Below, piece by piece: positions 32,477 through 41,702 of a DNA stretch of 64,000 nt. Position 1 is the first letter of the stretch; each line of letters opens with the position of its first letter. The position numbers were made by a program, and so were the translations under genes. The notes beneath the pieces are model-generated. The model had not been told where the DNA came from, made no database searches, and saw only the letters and a program-made list of their open reading frames with translations. Source of the DNA: Coccinella septempunctata (Eukaryota > Arthropoda > Insecta > Coleoptera > Coccinellidae); contig NC_058196.1 in the NCBI RefSeq assembly GCF_907165205.1, forward strand, positions 4,382,501 through 4,446,500, read 5' to 3'.

Positions 32477-34954
32477 ATGGGTTTTATGGAGGACGTCAAG
32501 CACCGATATGGTTTGGAGACTCTAAGGAACTTCAAACAGTGGGCAAATCAGGTGAAAAAGCGAGCAAGTCTGGAAAATCACAGAAAATTTCTTTTACGCT
32601 GTAGGAAACATAAGGTTCTACCCTCTCATATCACACGATACGTTAACTGTATTTCTAGTCTGGTTCTGTCCAACAGTCCTTTTGTCAACCATTGTTACAA
32701 CGCACTGACTCAGTTTCAGTTTCGAGTGCTTAATATTGAGATATGTTTTTACCATTGGAAATTAAGACAGATTAAACATAATATTGACGTTATAAAGTCA
32801 AAACTTAGAAATGAAATACCGGAAGATTTGTTCTTCTCTTTCTCGACCAGACAGAATAGGTTTTATAGTTTCAAATTTCACCAGATTAGAAATAAACAAA
32901 TGGTCAAGTTTAATAACTTGATGAATATGCGAGTACCTTCTTGTCTTCAAACTACCACCGACAAATGGATTATGAACTTTTCGGATCTCTCCATACCCAA
33001 TAATGTGCAATATTTTCTCAGCATGGGTCATAAATTCAATCTTCCTTACACCAAAACAATACCTGTGATGGACGTGATCGTTGACTGCGAGAGGGTTATC
33101 GGTAAACACGACTTTGAGAATAGAGATTTGATTAGGGGTAGAGTTGTTAACACTATTACGAATTTTTTAAATTCAAACCAATATTCTAAATCTTTCAGTC
33201 CCTCCTTGTATCGGGATATGAGGGATACTCAGACGTTTCTCTCGAACAATAAAGATCACATAGTTGTCTTGAGGGCTGACAAGGGGAACGTTACTGTAAT
33301 TATGAGCAGAGATGAATATTTTGGAAAATGTACGGCACTTCTCAATGATACACATACCTATCAAACGTTGGAATCTGATCCCACAGTTCGCATCCAGAAC
33401 AAGAATAATAGATTCGTCAAGATCCTGCTGAACAAAGACCTAATATCGGAAACTGTCGCGGAGAAATTAACCTGTAATAACGGCATTTTCCCTAAGATGT
33501 ATTTTCTTCCCAAGATACACAAGACTGGCATACCGTTGAGACCGGTCTTGAGCTTTGTAGGTTCCCCTATTTATCAGTTGTCAAAATTTGTCGCCGATCT
33601 ATTAAAGCCAATATTCGTCAAAGATGAACATTATGTCCGGAACTCCTTTGATTTTTTCAATTCGATAAATGGAACCAAACTACCACCTGACTATATATTG
33701 GTATCACTTGATGTCGTTTCTCTCTATACCAACACACCTACAGATTTAGCATTGCAGATCATTGAAGAAAGTTGGAATGTAGTTTCCGACCCCTCACCCG
33801 ATTTTGATTTCAACACTTTCAAGTTGGTTTACAACTTTTTGATAGCCAGCAGCTATTTCTGTTTCAGCGGACAATTTTATCATCAGATTTTTGGTTTCGG
33901 AATGGGAAATTGTGTTTCACAGATTTGCTGTGACATTGTAATGGTGAAACTTCAGAATTCTTGTCTTTCCCGATTACCTTTCTGGGTGCCCATTTTTAAA
34001 CGCTACGTTGACGACATTTTCATTGCTATACCCGTTAACACTGAACAACTCGTTTTGGACACATTCAACTCCTTCCACCCTAAATTACAATTCACTTTAG
34101 AATTGGAATCAAATAACGCTCTGAATTTTCTTGACATGAGAGTTGAGCGTGTGGACGAAAATGTTTTATATGTCGATTGGTACCAGAAACCTACTTTCTC
34201 TGGTAGATATATAGGTTTTCACTCCCATCATGCCATGATACATAAAGTAAACATCATACGAAATCTGAAGTTCAGAGCCCTAAACCTGTCTGATTGCAGA
34301 TTTCACGAAAAAAACCTTAAAAAAATCAGGTCTATCTTACTGGGCAATAGCTATCCGGCGTCTCTCATTGACAGAATTTTAAGGGAACCCCCCAAACTCC
34401 CCCCACCCCAGGACATTACGTCTAAGGAACCTCCGAATGCAGTTCCGAGTTACCACAGACTCATTTACATCAAAGGCCTTTCAGAAAGACTTTCAAAAAT
34501 TATTAAAAAGGAGGACGTTAGGTTGTCCTTCAAGAGTTCGAACACCTTAGGTAGACACTTTTTCAGTATCATCAAAAACCCGACACCAACCTTTCTGAAC
34601 TCCAACGTGGTTTACAAGATCGACTGTTTGAACTGTTCTCAAGTTTATATAGGGCAGACGGGCCGATATCTGAAGTCCAGAATCCAAGAACATATTAGAT
34701 CTGTTCGTTTGCCGATTTCCAACCCCAAAACAGCTTTAGCCGAACATTGTGTGAACGCGGGACATATCTTTAATTTTGAAGACGTCCGCATACTAAATAG
34801 GGAGTCATACCTGAGTAATCGATTGATTTATGAGATGCTGCAGATAAGTGTCCATGACTCAGTGAACTCTAGATCTGATATTCAACAACTCAGCAGATTT
34901 TATTACTCCCTATTGAAAATGAAAATGAACCAACTAACAAGAGGTGGAAGATGA
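32477..34954 (+). CDS. Penelope-like reverse transcriptase with GIY-YIG endonuclease, intact (unit D)
   Basis: 825 codons without a break, from ATG in CTCTAATATGGG to TGA. Penelope-type RT blocks: LRADKGNVTVIMSRDEY, YFLPKIHKTGIPLRPVLSF, SLDVVSLYTNTP, GFGMGNCVSQ and the catalytic FKRYVDDIFIA near residue 510. The C-terminal endonuclease starts at VVYKIDCLNCSQVYIGQTGR (about 709), with a CX2C pair, the GIY-YIG-like YIG, the conserved Arg, and later IYEMLQI with the likely catalytic Glu. Length and domain order fit animal Penelope elements. It is preceded by the 3' region of unit C acting as a pseudo-LTR, so promoter, intron and ribozyme are in place. This is the only complete copy of the four. 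Confidence 0.95.
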   Translation: MGFMEDVKHRYGLETLRNFKQWANQVKKRASLENHRKFLLRCRKHKVLPSHITRYVNCISSLVLSNSPFVNHCYNALTQFQFRVLNIEICFYHWKLRQIKHNIDVIKSKLRNEIPEDLFFSFSTRQNRFYSFKFHQIRNKQMVKFNNLMNMRVPSCLQTTTDKWIMNFSDLSIPNNVQYFLSMGHKFNLPYTKTIPVMDVIVDCERVIGKHDFENRDLIRGRVVNTITNFLNSNQYSKSFSPSLYRDMRDTQTFLSNNKDHIVVLRADKGNVTVIMSRDEYFGKCTALLNDTHTYQTLESDPTVRIQNKNNRFVKILLNKDLISETVAEKLTCNNGIFPKMYFLPKIHKTGIPLRPVLSFVGSPIYQLSKFVADLLKPIFVKDEHYVRNSFDFFNSINGTKLPPDYILVSLDVVSLYTNTPTDLALQIIEESWNVVSDPSPDFDFNTFKLVYNFLIASSYFCFSGQFYHQIFGFGMGNCVSQICCDIVMVKLQNSCLSRLPFWVPIFKRYVDDIFIAIPVNTEQLVLDTFNSFHPKLQFTLELESNNALNFLDMRVERVDENVLYVDWYQKPTFSGRYIGFHSHHAMIHKVNIIRNLKFRALNLSDCRFHEKNLKKIRSILLGNSYPASLIDRILREPPKLPPPQDITSKEPPNAVPSYHRLIYIKGLSERLSKIIKKEDVRLSFKSSNTLGRHFFSIIKNPTPTFLNSNVVYKIDCLNCSQVYIGQTGRYLKSRIQEHIRSVRLPISNPKTALAEHCVNAGHIFNFEDVRILNRESYLSNRLIYEMLQISVHDSVNSRSDIQQLSRFYYSLLKMKMNQLTRGGR

Positions 34955-35239
34955 AATGAGATCAACTTTTATTTTCTAAACCCCTCTCAATTTCACTCTT
35001 GATTTCTCAGCACATCACACGCGTGGGTACGCCTATGTCTTTTTACCTTTTTTACCTTGTTTCATTTCCCGATCAGCTGTTTCTTTAATTTCACCTCCGT
35101 CTGTCGGCATATCGTTGTATCGGTCGCACTGTTGTCGTCCCCGCTTTTCAATCAATTATACATGATTTTAACATTAAATATTGGAGAATGGATTTGAGAT
35201 TTCATGGAGTGATTTTGGGAGGATACATTTGTCTAGTTT

Positions 35240-35300
35240 GTAAGTACTATGTACGTTTATGTATAACATATATTTTGTTTTTAATATGTAATTTTTATAG
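35240..35300 (+). other. Putative 61-bp retained intron in the Penelope 3'/pseudo-LTR region (unit D)
   Basis: Starts GTAAGTACTATG after GTCTAGTTT and ends TTTTTATAG before AAGAGAAAG: a consensus donor, a pyrimidine-poor but valid acceptor, and 61 bp, a usual size for small insect introns. Present at the same place in all four units. Penelope elements are known for keeping introns after retrotransposition; the Drosophila virilis element has a 75-bp intron in its pseudo-LTR. Splicing itself is not shown. Confidence 0.6.
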
Positions 35301-35499
35301 AAGAGAAAGAGAAAGAACTTTTTCAGGCTGTGTACACGTTCCTTATATTTTCAAGTTACTGTATAGATATATTAACCACACCATCTTTTCTTGTGATATT
35401 TTTCTAGTCAACAACTTATAATGTAGCTCGTGTTTGCTCTTTTATTTAACTTTTTTATTTATTTGGTGTTCAAAATTGTCTTCTCATAACTTTTGTAGA

Positions 35500-35537
35500 G
35501 CCCTGAAGATGGAAAAATACATTTCCGAAACGTCGGC
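35500..35537 (+). ncRNA. Candidate type I hammerhead ribozyme of the Penelope unit (unit D)
   Basis: In order: GCC (stem I), CUGAAGA (matches core CUGANGA), U, GGAAA-AAUACA-UUUCC (stem II), GAAA, then CGUC with the cleavage site after the C, and GGC closing stem I. Helix III would be only AC/GU, as in the minimal ribozymes reported from Penelope-like elements. The unpaired U between the core and stem II is a deviation from the consensus, so activity is uncertain. Confidence 0.55.
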
Positions 35538-35600
35538 GAACTGACAGAGTATCATTCTCCTGCTTACTTCTGATCCTTACACCACCAAACCTATTTTGAA

Positions 35601-37347
35601 TAAGTATTGTACACTCCATATCCTAAGACAGTATGATATTCCGGCAAAGGAGCAAATAGGTCATTTTAGGGGGGTCTAACGCCTTGCTCATTTTTGACTG
35701 AAAAAATCGAGATTTCAAAATTGAATTTTTGTAGTAAGATGGTAGCCATATCAACGCTGATTACAAAACCGTAAATCCCGAATGGATCAGACAAAAATAA
35801 CAGGAGATATCGCACATTGAAATTTGCACTTTTTGGAAAGTGCCATTTCCAAGATGAACATCTAAACGGAGAGAGATAGGCTTTCGGGAATGCTTGCAAT
35901 AGATTCAGCGTATTCGAGAAATCATATCTTTATAACAATTTTCAAGATATTGGACAGTGTTCAGGAAAAAATCGAATTTATTGTTTTTCCATTTTTTATT
36001 TTCGAGTTGACTTCGAGGAGCTCTCTGGAGTGCAATTCTCCATGGAATCATCAACTGTTTAGTTTGGTGGAATCTAGAAAGTAAGTTTCGTACACTCCAT
36101 ATCCTAAGACAGTAGTAGGACACCCTGATTTTTAGGCAGAGGAGCAAATAGGTCATTTTAGGGGGTTCTAACCCCTTGCTCATTTTTGTCTGAAAAAATC
36201 GAGATTTTCAAAATTGGGTTTGTGTGCTAGGATGGAAGCCTTATCAACGCTGATTACAGAACCGTAAATCCTGAATGGATCAGACGAAAATGACAGGAGA
36301 TATCGCAGATTGAAATTTGCGATTTTTGAAAATTGCCATAAGATGAAAATCTAAACAGAGGGAGATAGGCTTTCGAGAATGCTTTCAATAGATTCAGCTT
36401 TTTCGAGAACCCATATTTTCATAACAATTTTTCAGATTTTTGACACTGTTTAGCATAAAATCGAATTTATTGTTTTTCCATTTTTCATTTTCGAGTTGAC
36501 TTCGAAGAGCTCCCTGGAGTTCAATTCTCTATGAAATCATCAACTGTTTAGTTTTGTGGAATCAACAAAGTAAGTTTTGTACACTCCATATCCTAAGACA
36601 GAACTAGGACACCATGATTTTCCGGCAGAGGAGCAAATAGTTCATTTTAGGGGGGTCTAACCCATTGCTCATTTTTGACTAAAAAAAAATCAAGATTTTC
36701 AAAATTGAGTTTTTGTATCAGGATGGAAGCCATATCATCGCTTATTACAAAACCTAAAATCTCAAATGGATCAGACGAATATAACAGGAGATATCGCACA
36801 TTGAAATTTGCACTTTTTGAAAAATGCCATTTCCAAGATGAACATCTAAACGGATAGAGATAGGCTGTCGGAAATGCTCGCAATAGATTCCGCGTATTCG
36901 GGAACCAATTTTTCTTCACCAATTTTTCAGATATCTGACAATGTTCAGAAAAAAATCGAGTTTATTGTTTTTTCATTTTTTATTTTCGAGTTGAATTCGA
37001 AGAGCTCTCTGGAGTGCAATTCTCTATGGAATCATCAACTGTTTAGTTTGGTTGAATCAACAAAGTAAGTATTGTACACTCCATATCCTAAGACAGTAGT
37101 AGGACACCCTGATTTTTAGGCAGAGGAGCAAATAGGTCATTTTAGGGGGCTCTAACCCCTTGCTCATTTTTGTCTTAAAAAAATCGAGATTTTCAAAATT
37201 GAGTTTCTGTATAAGGATGGTAGCCATATCAACGCTGATTACAAAACCGTAAATCCCGAATGGATCAGACGAAAATAACAGGAGATATCGCACATTGAAA
37301 TTTGCACTTTTTGGAAAATGCCATTTCCAAGATGAACATCTAAACGG
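35601..37347. repeat. Satellite array, block 2 (~3.6 monomers)
   Basis: Landmark ATATCC at 35618, 36099, 36588 and 37083. The first monomer is about 10 bp short at CAGTATGATATTCC. It begins with the right target duplication TAAGTATTGTAC and is broken at CTAAACGG by the CR1 insertion. Monomer types follow the same order as in the 47.8-49.7 kb block, so the array is continuous across the Penelope insert. Confidence 0.95.
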
Positions 37348-37719
37348 AGAGAGAGAGAGAGAGAGAGAGAGAGTTTATTGGTGTTCTTACAATTTCATGA
37401 ATTGCTTACACAGGTCATAGGTATAATGAAACAAAATATAGTTACACAAAATTTCACAAAGCATTAAACAACACCAAATACAGTATCAGATAGGGAGTTT
37501 TCGCAGAAGCAGTGTGAGCACAGGTAACGAGTGATTAAAACAGCGTATATAAAATTATAACAACGGATGGTGTATATGTAAAATAATAAATTAAGTGTAT
37601 AAATAAAACAATAAATTGTGTGTATATAGATAAAATCAATGTAGAGTTAAAATATACAAACAATAAAAAGACAGTGTATATAAATGAAGTCGAATTGTAT
37701 GGACATATGCAGAATGAAG

Positions 37720-40533
37720 TTATGCTTTCCAAAAAGAAATGAATTCCTCTACTGAATAAAAAACGTTACTGATTAATATGTCCTTCATTTCCTTTCGAAA
37801 TTTGGAATACGTTAAGTTCCTGAATCTAAGGGGTAGTTTATTATACAGCGATATCGCACAGTACTCCGGACTCTTTTGAGATTTTTTCAATCTGAGAAAG
37901 TTTTTCCTGATGTGGTATTTATTTCTCGTATCATAATTGTGTACATCGGATTGCAAACGATAATTTTTATCACTACCATGAATATACAATAAGTTTTCAA
38001 GTATAAATATAGATGGAAATGTTAGTAGTTCGAGTTTCTTAAAAACTTGTTTGCAACATTCTCTATATCCTATGCCCCCCAGAATCCTAACTGCACGTCT
38101 CTGCAGTCTGAAGACTGATTCACGTTGGGCGCAGTTTCCCCACAATATTACCCCATACCTCAGTCTAGACTCCACCAAGGCAAAGTAGACCGACCTCAGC
38201 GTTCTCTCCGATAACGAGTATGAGAGAACTCTCAAGGCAAATGTATTTCTGCTGAGAGTCGATGTCAGCTCATCCGCATGAGCATTCCATGTGAGCGAAG
38301 CATCAAGATGTACGCCCAAAAACTTTACTATGTCAGTGATATTTCTGTCATTCTTACATCTCAGACTCAGGAATAGAGATTGTGTCTTGCTGTTGTTCAT
38401 GCTTAGACCATTAGCTATGAACCACTCGAAAGTCCCCGCCAGAGTAGCTCGCTCCATTTCATACAAACTCTCAATATCCTCTGACCCAATCTCCACTGTG
38501 GTGTCATCAACAAATTGTATGGTTTTGACTTCAGGAACATAATCAGGCAGATCGTTAATATAAACTATGAATAAAGCAGGACCAAGATTGGACCCTTGTG
38601 TAACACCAATGGTCAAGTCTCTCATACCCGAATAAATCCCATCCGCCAAAACCACCTGCCTTCTGTCGCTCAGAAAGGAACCGATGAGCTTTATCGCCGA
38701 GAGATCGAATCCATATTTCTTTAACTTATAAAGAAGCTTGTCCGCTGCAACACAATCAAAAGCTTTGGACAGGTCTATGAATGAGGCCAAGCAATGTTTA
38801 CCCTGTTCAAAACATTCAACTGTGAAATCAACAAAGTTGATAATCGCCTGTATCGTATTTTTACCTCTTCTATAGCCGAATTGACTACTTGAAAATAATT
38901 CATTTTCCTCGAAATATTTTATCACTTGGGTGGCTATTATTTTTTCAATAATTTTGGAGAATATTGGAACTAGTGAAATGGGCCTATAATTTCCTTCATC
39001 GCTACGATCACCTTTTTTGTGAATAGGGATTACTTTAGAGATTTTCAAGCATTCTGGAAAGCATCCTGCTGTTAAACATTTGTTTATGAGTTTAGTGAGA
39101 GGAAGGATGATTCCGTTTATATTGGATTTAATTATCCGAACTGATAAACCGTAGAAGTCAGTGCTTCGGCTATTTTTCATATTTTTCACTACTTCGCGCA
39201 CCTCATTGAAACTTACCTCACGGAATTCAAACTTGATGGTGGGCGGCACTTGTTTTTTGAATGATTCATCAAATTTTATTGTAGGTCTGGGAAGATGTGA
39301 TACGATTTCCTCCGGAATTGTTGAGAAATAATGATTCAACACATCTGGAGCAATACCTATAGGAGTTGAAGCTTTTGTTTCTTGTAAATGGTCATTTACT
39401 AATTGCCACGCTGTTTTACATTTATTATTCGAGCGTTTTATTTTACCATCATAGTAGGAAACTTTAGCTTTCCTTATTTCCTTTCTGTATCTCCTAGTCA
39501 GATTGTTTCTAATACTTAGAAGATTGTCCGATTTATACCTTGCGTACAATTCCCGAACAAGTAGCAATGACGATCTCATCTCTCGAAGCTCTCGAGAAAA
39601 CCACCCACAATCCCTATTCGAGTTATTCACCCTTTCATTCCGCATAGGAAAGGACATCTTGAAGATATCCACAATTATATCATGGAATTTTTGAAAACAC
39701 TCGCTACAATCAGATTCAGCACCCACAAAACTCCAATTAACTTTTTCGAGCTCATGATGCATAGTGTTAAAACCTCTCTGTGTAAGAGGCCTTATTGCCC
39801 TGTGGACATTGTTAGATTTTGAGCCAGAGCTGCTCACCTGCAAAAACTGAGCATCATGATCTGAAAACTCTGTTGCTATCACACCCATGCGCTCATTATG
39901 TGTATCGAAGTTTGTGAATATGTTATCAATGCAAGCCTTATTTCTGGTTGGTTCAAATATTTTTTGTTTAAAACCAAAAGTCGTCAAAAGATCAACAACT
40001 GCTTTTGCCTCCCTATCTAAAACAAAATCAACATCACAACTTTTACTAAACTTGACATTAAAGTCCCCACATATTATTACTCTATCTTTCTTAACACTGA
40101 AGCAATTGAGGACCGACTCTAAGTTCGAAATGAACATATCAAAGTTTCTAGATGGTGATGAGTAAATACATATAATTATGAAGCCTGTATTGAGAATCTT
40201 GACAGCGGACAACTCGCAGTGTAATTCTATGGATTTTCCCCTGATATTATCAATGGTTGAACACTCTGAACAGACCATTTGGGAATTTACCAGTATCATT
40301 GTTCCTCCTTGTTTTAATGTTTGCCTAGTGAAGGCATGTCCTACATACCAATCGTCAATGCACATGCCCTTGGATTCCTCCTCCTTGAGCCAATGTTCGG
40401 TAAGGCATATCACGTCATATTTTATTGGTTGAGCGTAAATCATACCCTCCAAGTCATTTATTTTGTTTCTGATACATTGAGCATTTAAATGTAATAAATT
40501 GAGACTATCAACATTTTGAATGTGATTAATCAA
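37720..40533 (-). CDS. CR1-like ORF2: APE endonuclease and reverse transcriptase
   Basis: 937 codons, uninterrupted. Endonuclease blocks: LLHLNAQCIRNK (metal-binding Asn), DVICLTEHWL (catalytic Glu), RVIICGDFNVKF (Asp, Asn) and ATEFSDHDAQF (Ser-Asp-His). RT blocks: GNYRPISLVPIFSK, FGYRRGKNT, FIDLSKAFDCVAADKL (first catalytic Asp present), GVTQGSNLGPALF, and FVDDTTV as the catalytic box (F in place of the usual Y/A). The C-terminal VLSYSLSERTLRSVYFALVE and following region is the usual CR1/Jockey tail. No missing key residue seen; this frame could be functional. Confidence 0.93.
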   Translation of the reverse strand: MINHIQNVDSLNLLHLNAQCIRNKINDLEGMIYAQPIKYDVICLTEHWLKEEESKGMCIDDWYVGHAFTRQTLKQGGTMILVNSQMVCSECSTIDNIRGKSIELHCELSAVKILNTGFIIICIYSSPSRNFDMFISNLESVLNCFSVKKDRVIICGDFNVKFSKSCDVDFVLDREAKAVVDLLTTFGFKQKIFEPTRNKACIDNIFTNFDTHNERMGVIATEFSDHDAQFLQVSSSGSKSNNVHRAIRPLTQRGFNTMHHELEKVNWSFVGAESDCSECFQKFHDIIVDIFKMSFPMRNERVNNSNRDCGWFSRELREMRSSLLLVRELYARYKSDNLLSIRNNLTRRYRKEIRKAKVSYYDGKIKRSNNKCKTAWQLVNDHLQETKASTPIGIAPDVLNHYFSTIPEEIVSHLPRPTIKFDESFKKQVPPTIKFEFREVSFNEVREVVKNMKNSRSTDFYGLSVRIIKSNINGIILPLTKLINKCLTAGCFPECLKISKVIPIHKKGDRSDEGNYRPISLVPIFSKIIEKIIATQVIKYFEENELFSSSQFGYRRGKNTIQAIINFVDFTVECFEQGKHCLASFIDLSKAFDCVAADKLLYKLKKYGFDLSAIKLIGSFLSDRRQVVLADGIYSGMRDLTIGVTQGSNLGPALFIVYINDLPDYVPEVKTIQFVDDTTVEIGSEDIESLYEMERATLAGTFEWFIANGLSMNNSKTQSLFLSLRCKNDRNITDIVKFLGVHLDASLTWNAHADELTSTLSRNTFALRVLSYSLSERTLRSVYFALVESRLRYGVILWGNCAQRESVFRLQRRAVRILGGIGYRECCKQVFKKLELLTFPSIFILENLLYIHGSDKNYRLQSDVHNYDTRNKYHIRKNFLRLKKSQKSPEYCAISLYNKLPLRFRNLTYSKFRKEMKDILISNVFYSVEEFISFWKA

Positions 40534-40562
40534 TCGGTCGTTATCGGGAATAATTACATTAT

Positions 40563-41686
40563 TTATGCCCTTGTCATTTTCTTCAGAAAAAATTTCGATA
40601 CGTATGCTCCATCAGGCCAGGAGTTACAGTTTTTGGCTGTATTTATGCTTGACTCGTCAATAATGACCTTAAAGGAACTATATTTATCTGGTATTTTTGA
40701 TTTCAGTGCTACGCACTCTGCTTCTGGAAAGGTTTTCCTCACCATATTTTCAAAATCCTCTACTTTAGTGTTAGGGGTAATTCTGGAAACGAATAATGCG
40801 GTCTTTTTTCCAATTGCTTTAATTGGATTGTCTCTACTCTCACCAATTATATTCCAGTGATGTCTTTTGGTCTTCAATGTTTTGTTATTGGACTTGTTAG
40901 TATTGTTTATGTTTACGATGTCGATCTGTGTGTCAGATGTCGTTTTATCGACATTATTGACAGCAATTGGATCAATGTTCGATTTAATTGACCTACTCTT
41001 CTTAGTTTCTACAATTTTCCAATCCTGTTCCTCTCCTTTATTTTTGTTCTGTTCTCTCTCTAATGTCAACGATTCATCTACTCCACTATATGTTGATTTC
41101 ACACAATTACTTGATGAATCTGATAAAGATAGAGATTTGTTTACAGATTTCAATATTGGACTATTATTTTTGCTTTTGCGTTTTTTTGTCAAATTTTGAT
41201 CAACCCCTTTCAATAACTCGAAGTTTTCAAGAAGGTTCACCTGCTTTTTAAGGATATTGATTTTATCATGCAATTCCTCTATCAGTATGTCTTTTTGTTT
41301 TATGAGTAGATCTTTACAGTCTTACATTTTTCCTTCTCGTAATCAATCACCGCTGAAATGTCCCCATTGGAAGCCTCAATTTCATGTGTGCTGTAGTCAT
41401 CTGTGTTATGCACAATGGATTTATCATATAAGGATTCATTTATATTAGTTATTCTCATTTTGAGCTGTTTGATTTCTTCATCTTTGATTTCGCACTGACA
41501 GTTTTTGTTGGTTATGTTTGCACAACAAATTATAACTCCTTCAGAACTGACGTAAGTGCCACTAATTTTCAACACACAACTAGGGTGATAATTTGTTTTA
41601 CATTTACCACATATTATATAATTTTTGACTTCTTTGGAGCACTTTTTGCACGTAACATCGGAAGTCGGACCACTCTTCGGCGCCAT
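40563..41686 (-). pseudogene. CR1-like ORF1 with PHD-like finger, one frameshift
   Basis: The N-terminal part (41686-41300) starts MAPKSGPTSDVTCKKC. It holds a C4-H-C pattern (CKKC, CGKC, NYHPSCV, then CC) as in the PHD-type ORF1 proteins of CR1-like elements, then a helical stretch. The frame breaks after EKEKCK at about 41320. A loss of one base there would explain how it continues in the next frame (41273-40563 and a short stretch before it), with a likely coiled coil, a basic KKRKSKNN stretch, and a C-terminal RRM-like region (TALFVSRITPNTKVEDFENM). The start codon lies only 14 bp from the element's 5' end. About 374 residues in total. Confidence 0.8.
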
Positions 41687-41702
41687 GTTGACGAATGTTG
41701 AG

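Larger units (their letters stand above)
25260..35600. mobile_element. Penelope-like element concatemer: four units, head-to-head tandem pairs
   Basis: Order: unit A (minus, 25260-28458), unit B (minus, 5'-truncated, 28459-30039), unit C (plus, 5'-truncated, 30038-32436), unit D (plus, 32437-35600). Each arm is a 5'-truncated copy followed by a full copy, and the truncated-to-full junction (CAGATTT|GTGAGATAC) is the same in both arms. The centre joins B and C with a 2-bp overlap (GA). Units differ by only a handful of bases. Subtracting 10,341 bp plus the 12-bp duplication from the 12,312-bp distance between matching satellite monomers (24335 and 36647) gives 1,959 bp, the array period, so this is one clean insertion. 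Confidence 0.93.
37348..41702 (-). mobile_element. CR1-like non-LTR retrotransposon, nearly full length
   Basis: Minus strand, 5' end near 41700, 3' end in a (CT)n tail, seen on + as (GA)n at 37348-37373. AATAAACTCTCTCT marks the 3' end. ORF1 has a PHD-like finger and ORF2 an APE endonuclease plus RT, the combination known for the CR1 group. The insertion lies in the GGAGAGAGATAG of a satellite monomer, so tail and target are both GA-rich and the exact borders are ambiguous. Matching monomers at 35666 and 41980 are 6,314 bp apart; minus the 1,959-bp array period this gives 4,355 bp, exactly the span listed. Confidence 0.9.

Noticed and set aside
25260..35600. Assembly artefact as the explanation for the Penelope palindrome
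   Set aside because: Not excluded without reads, but the 12-bp target duplication and the exact 1,959-bp period after subtraction argue for a real single insertion.
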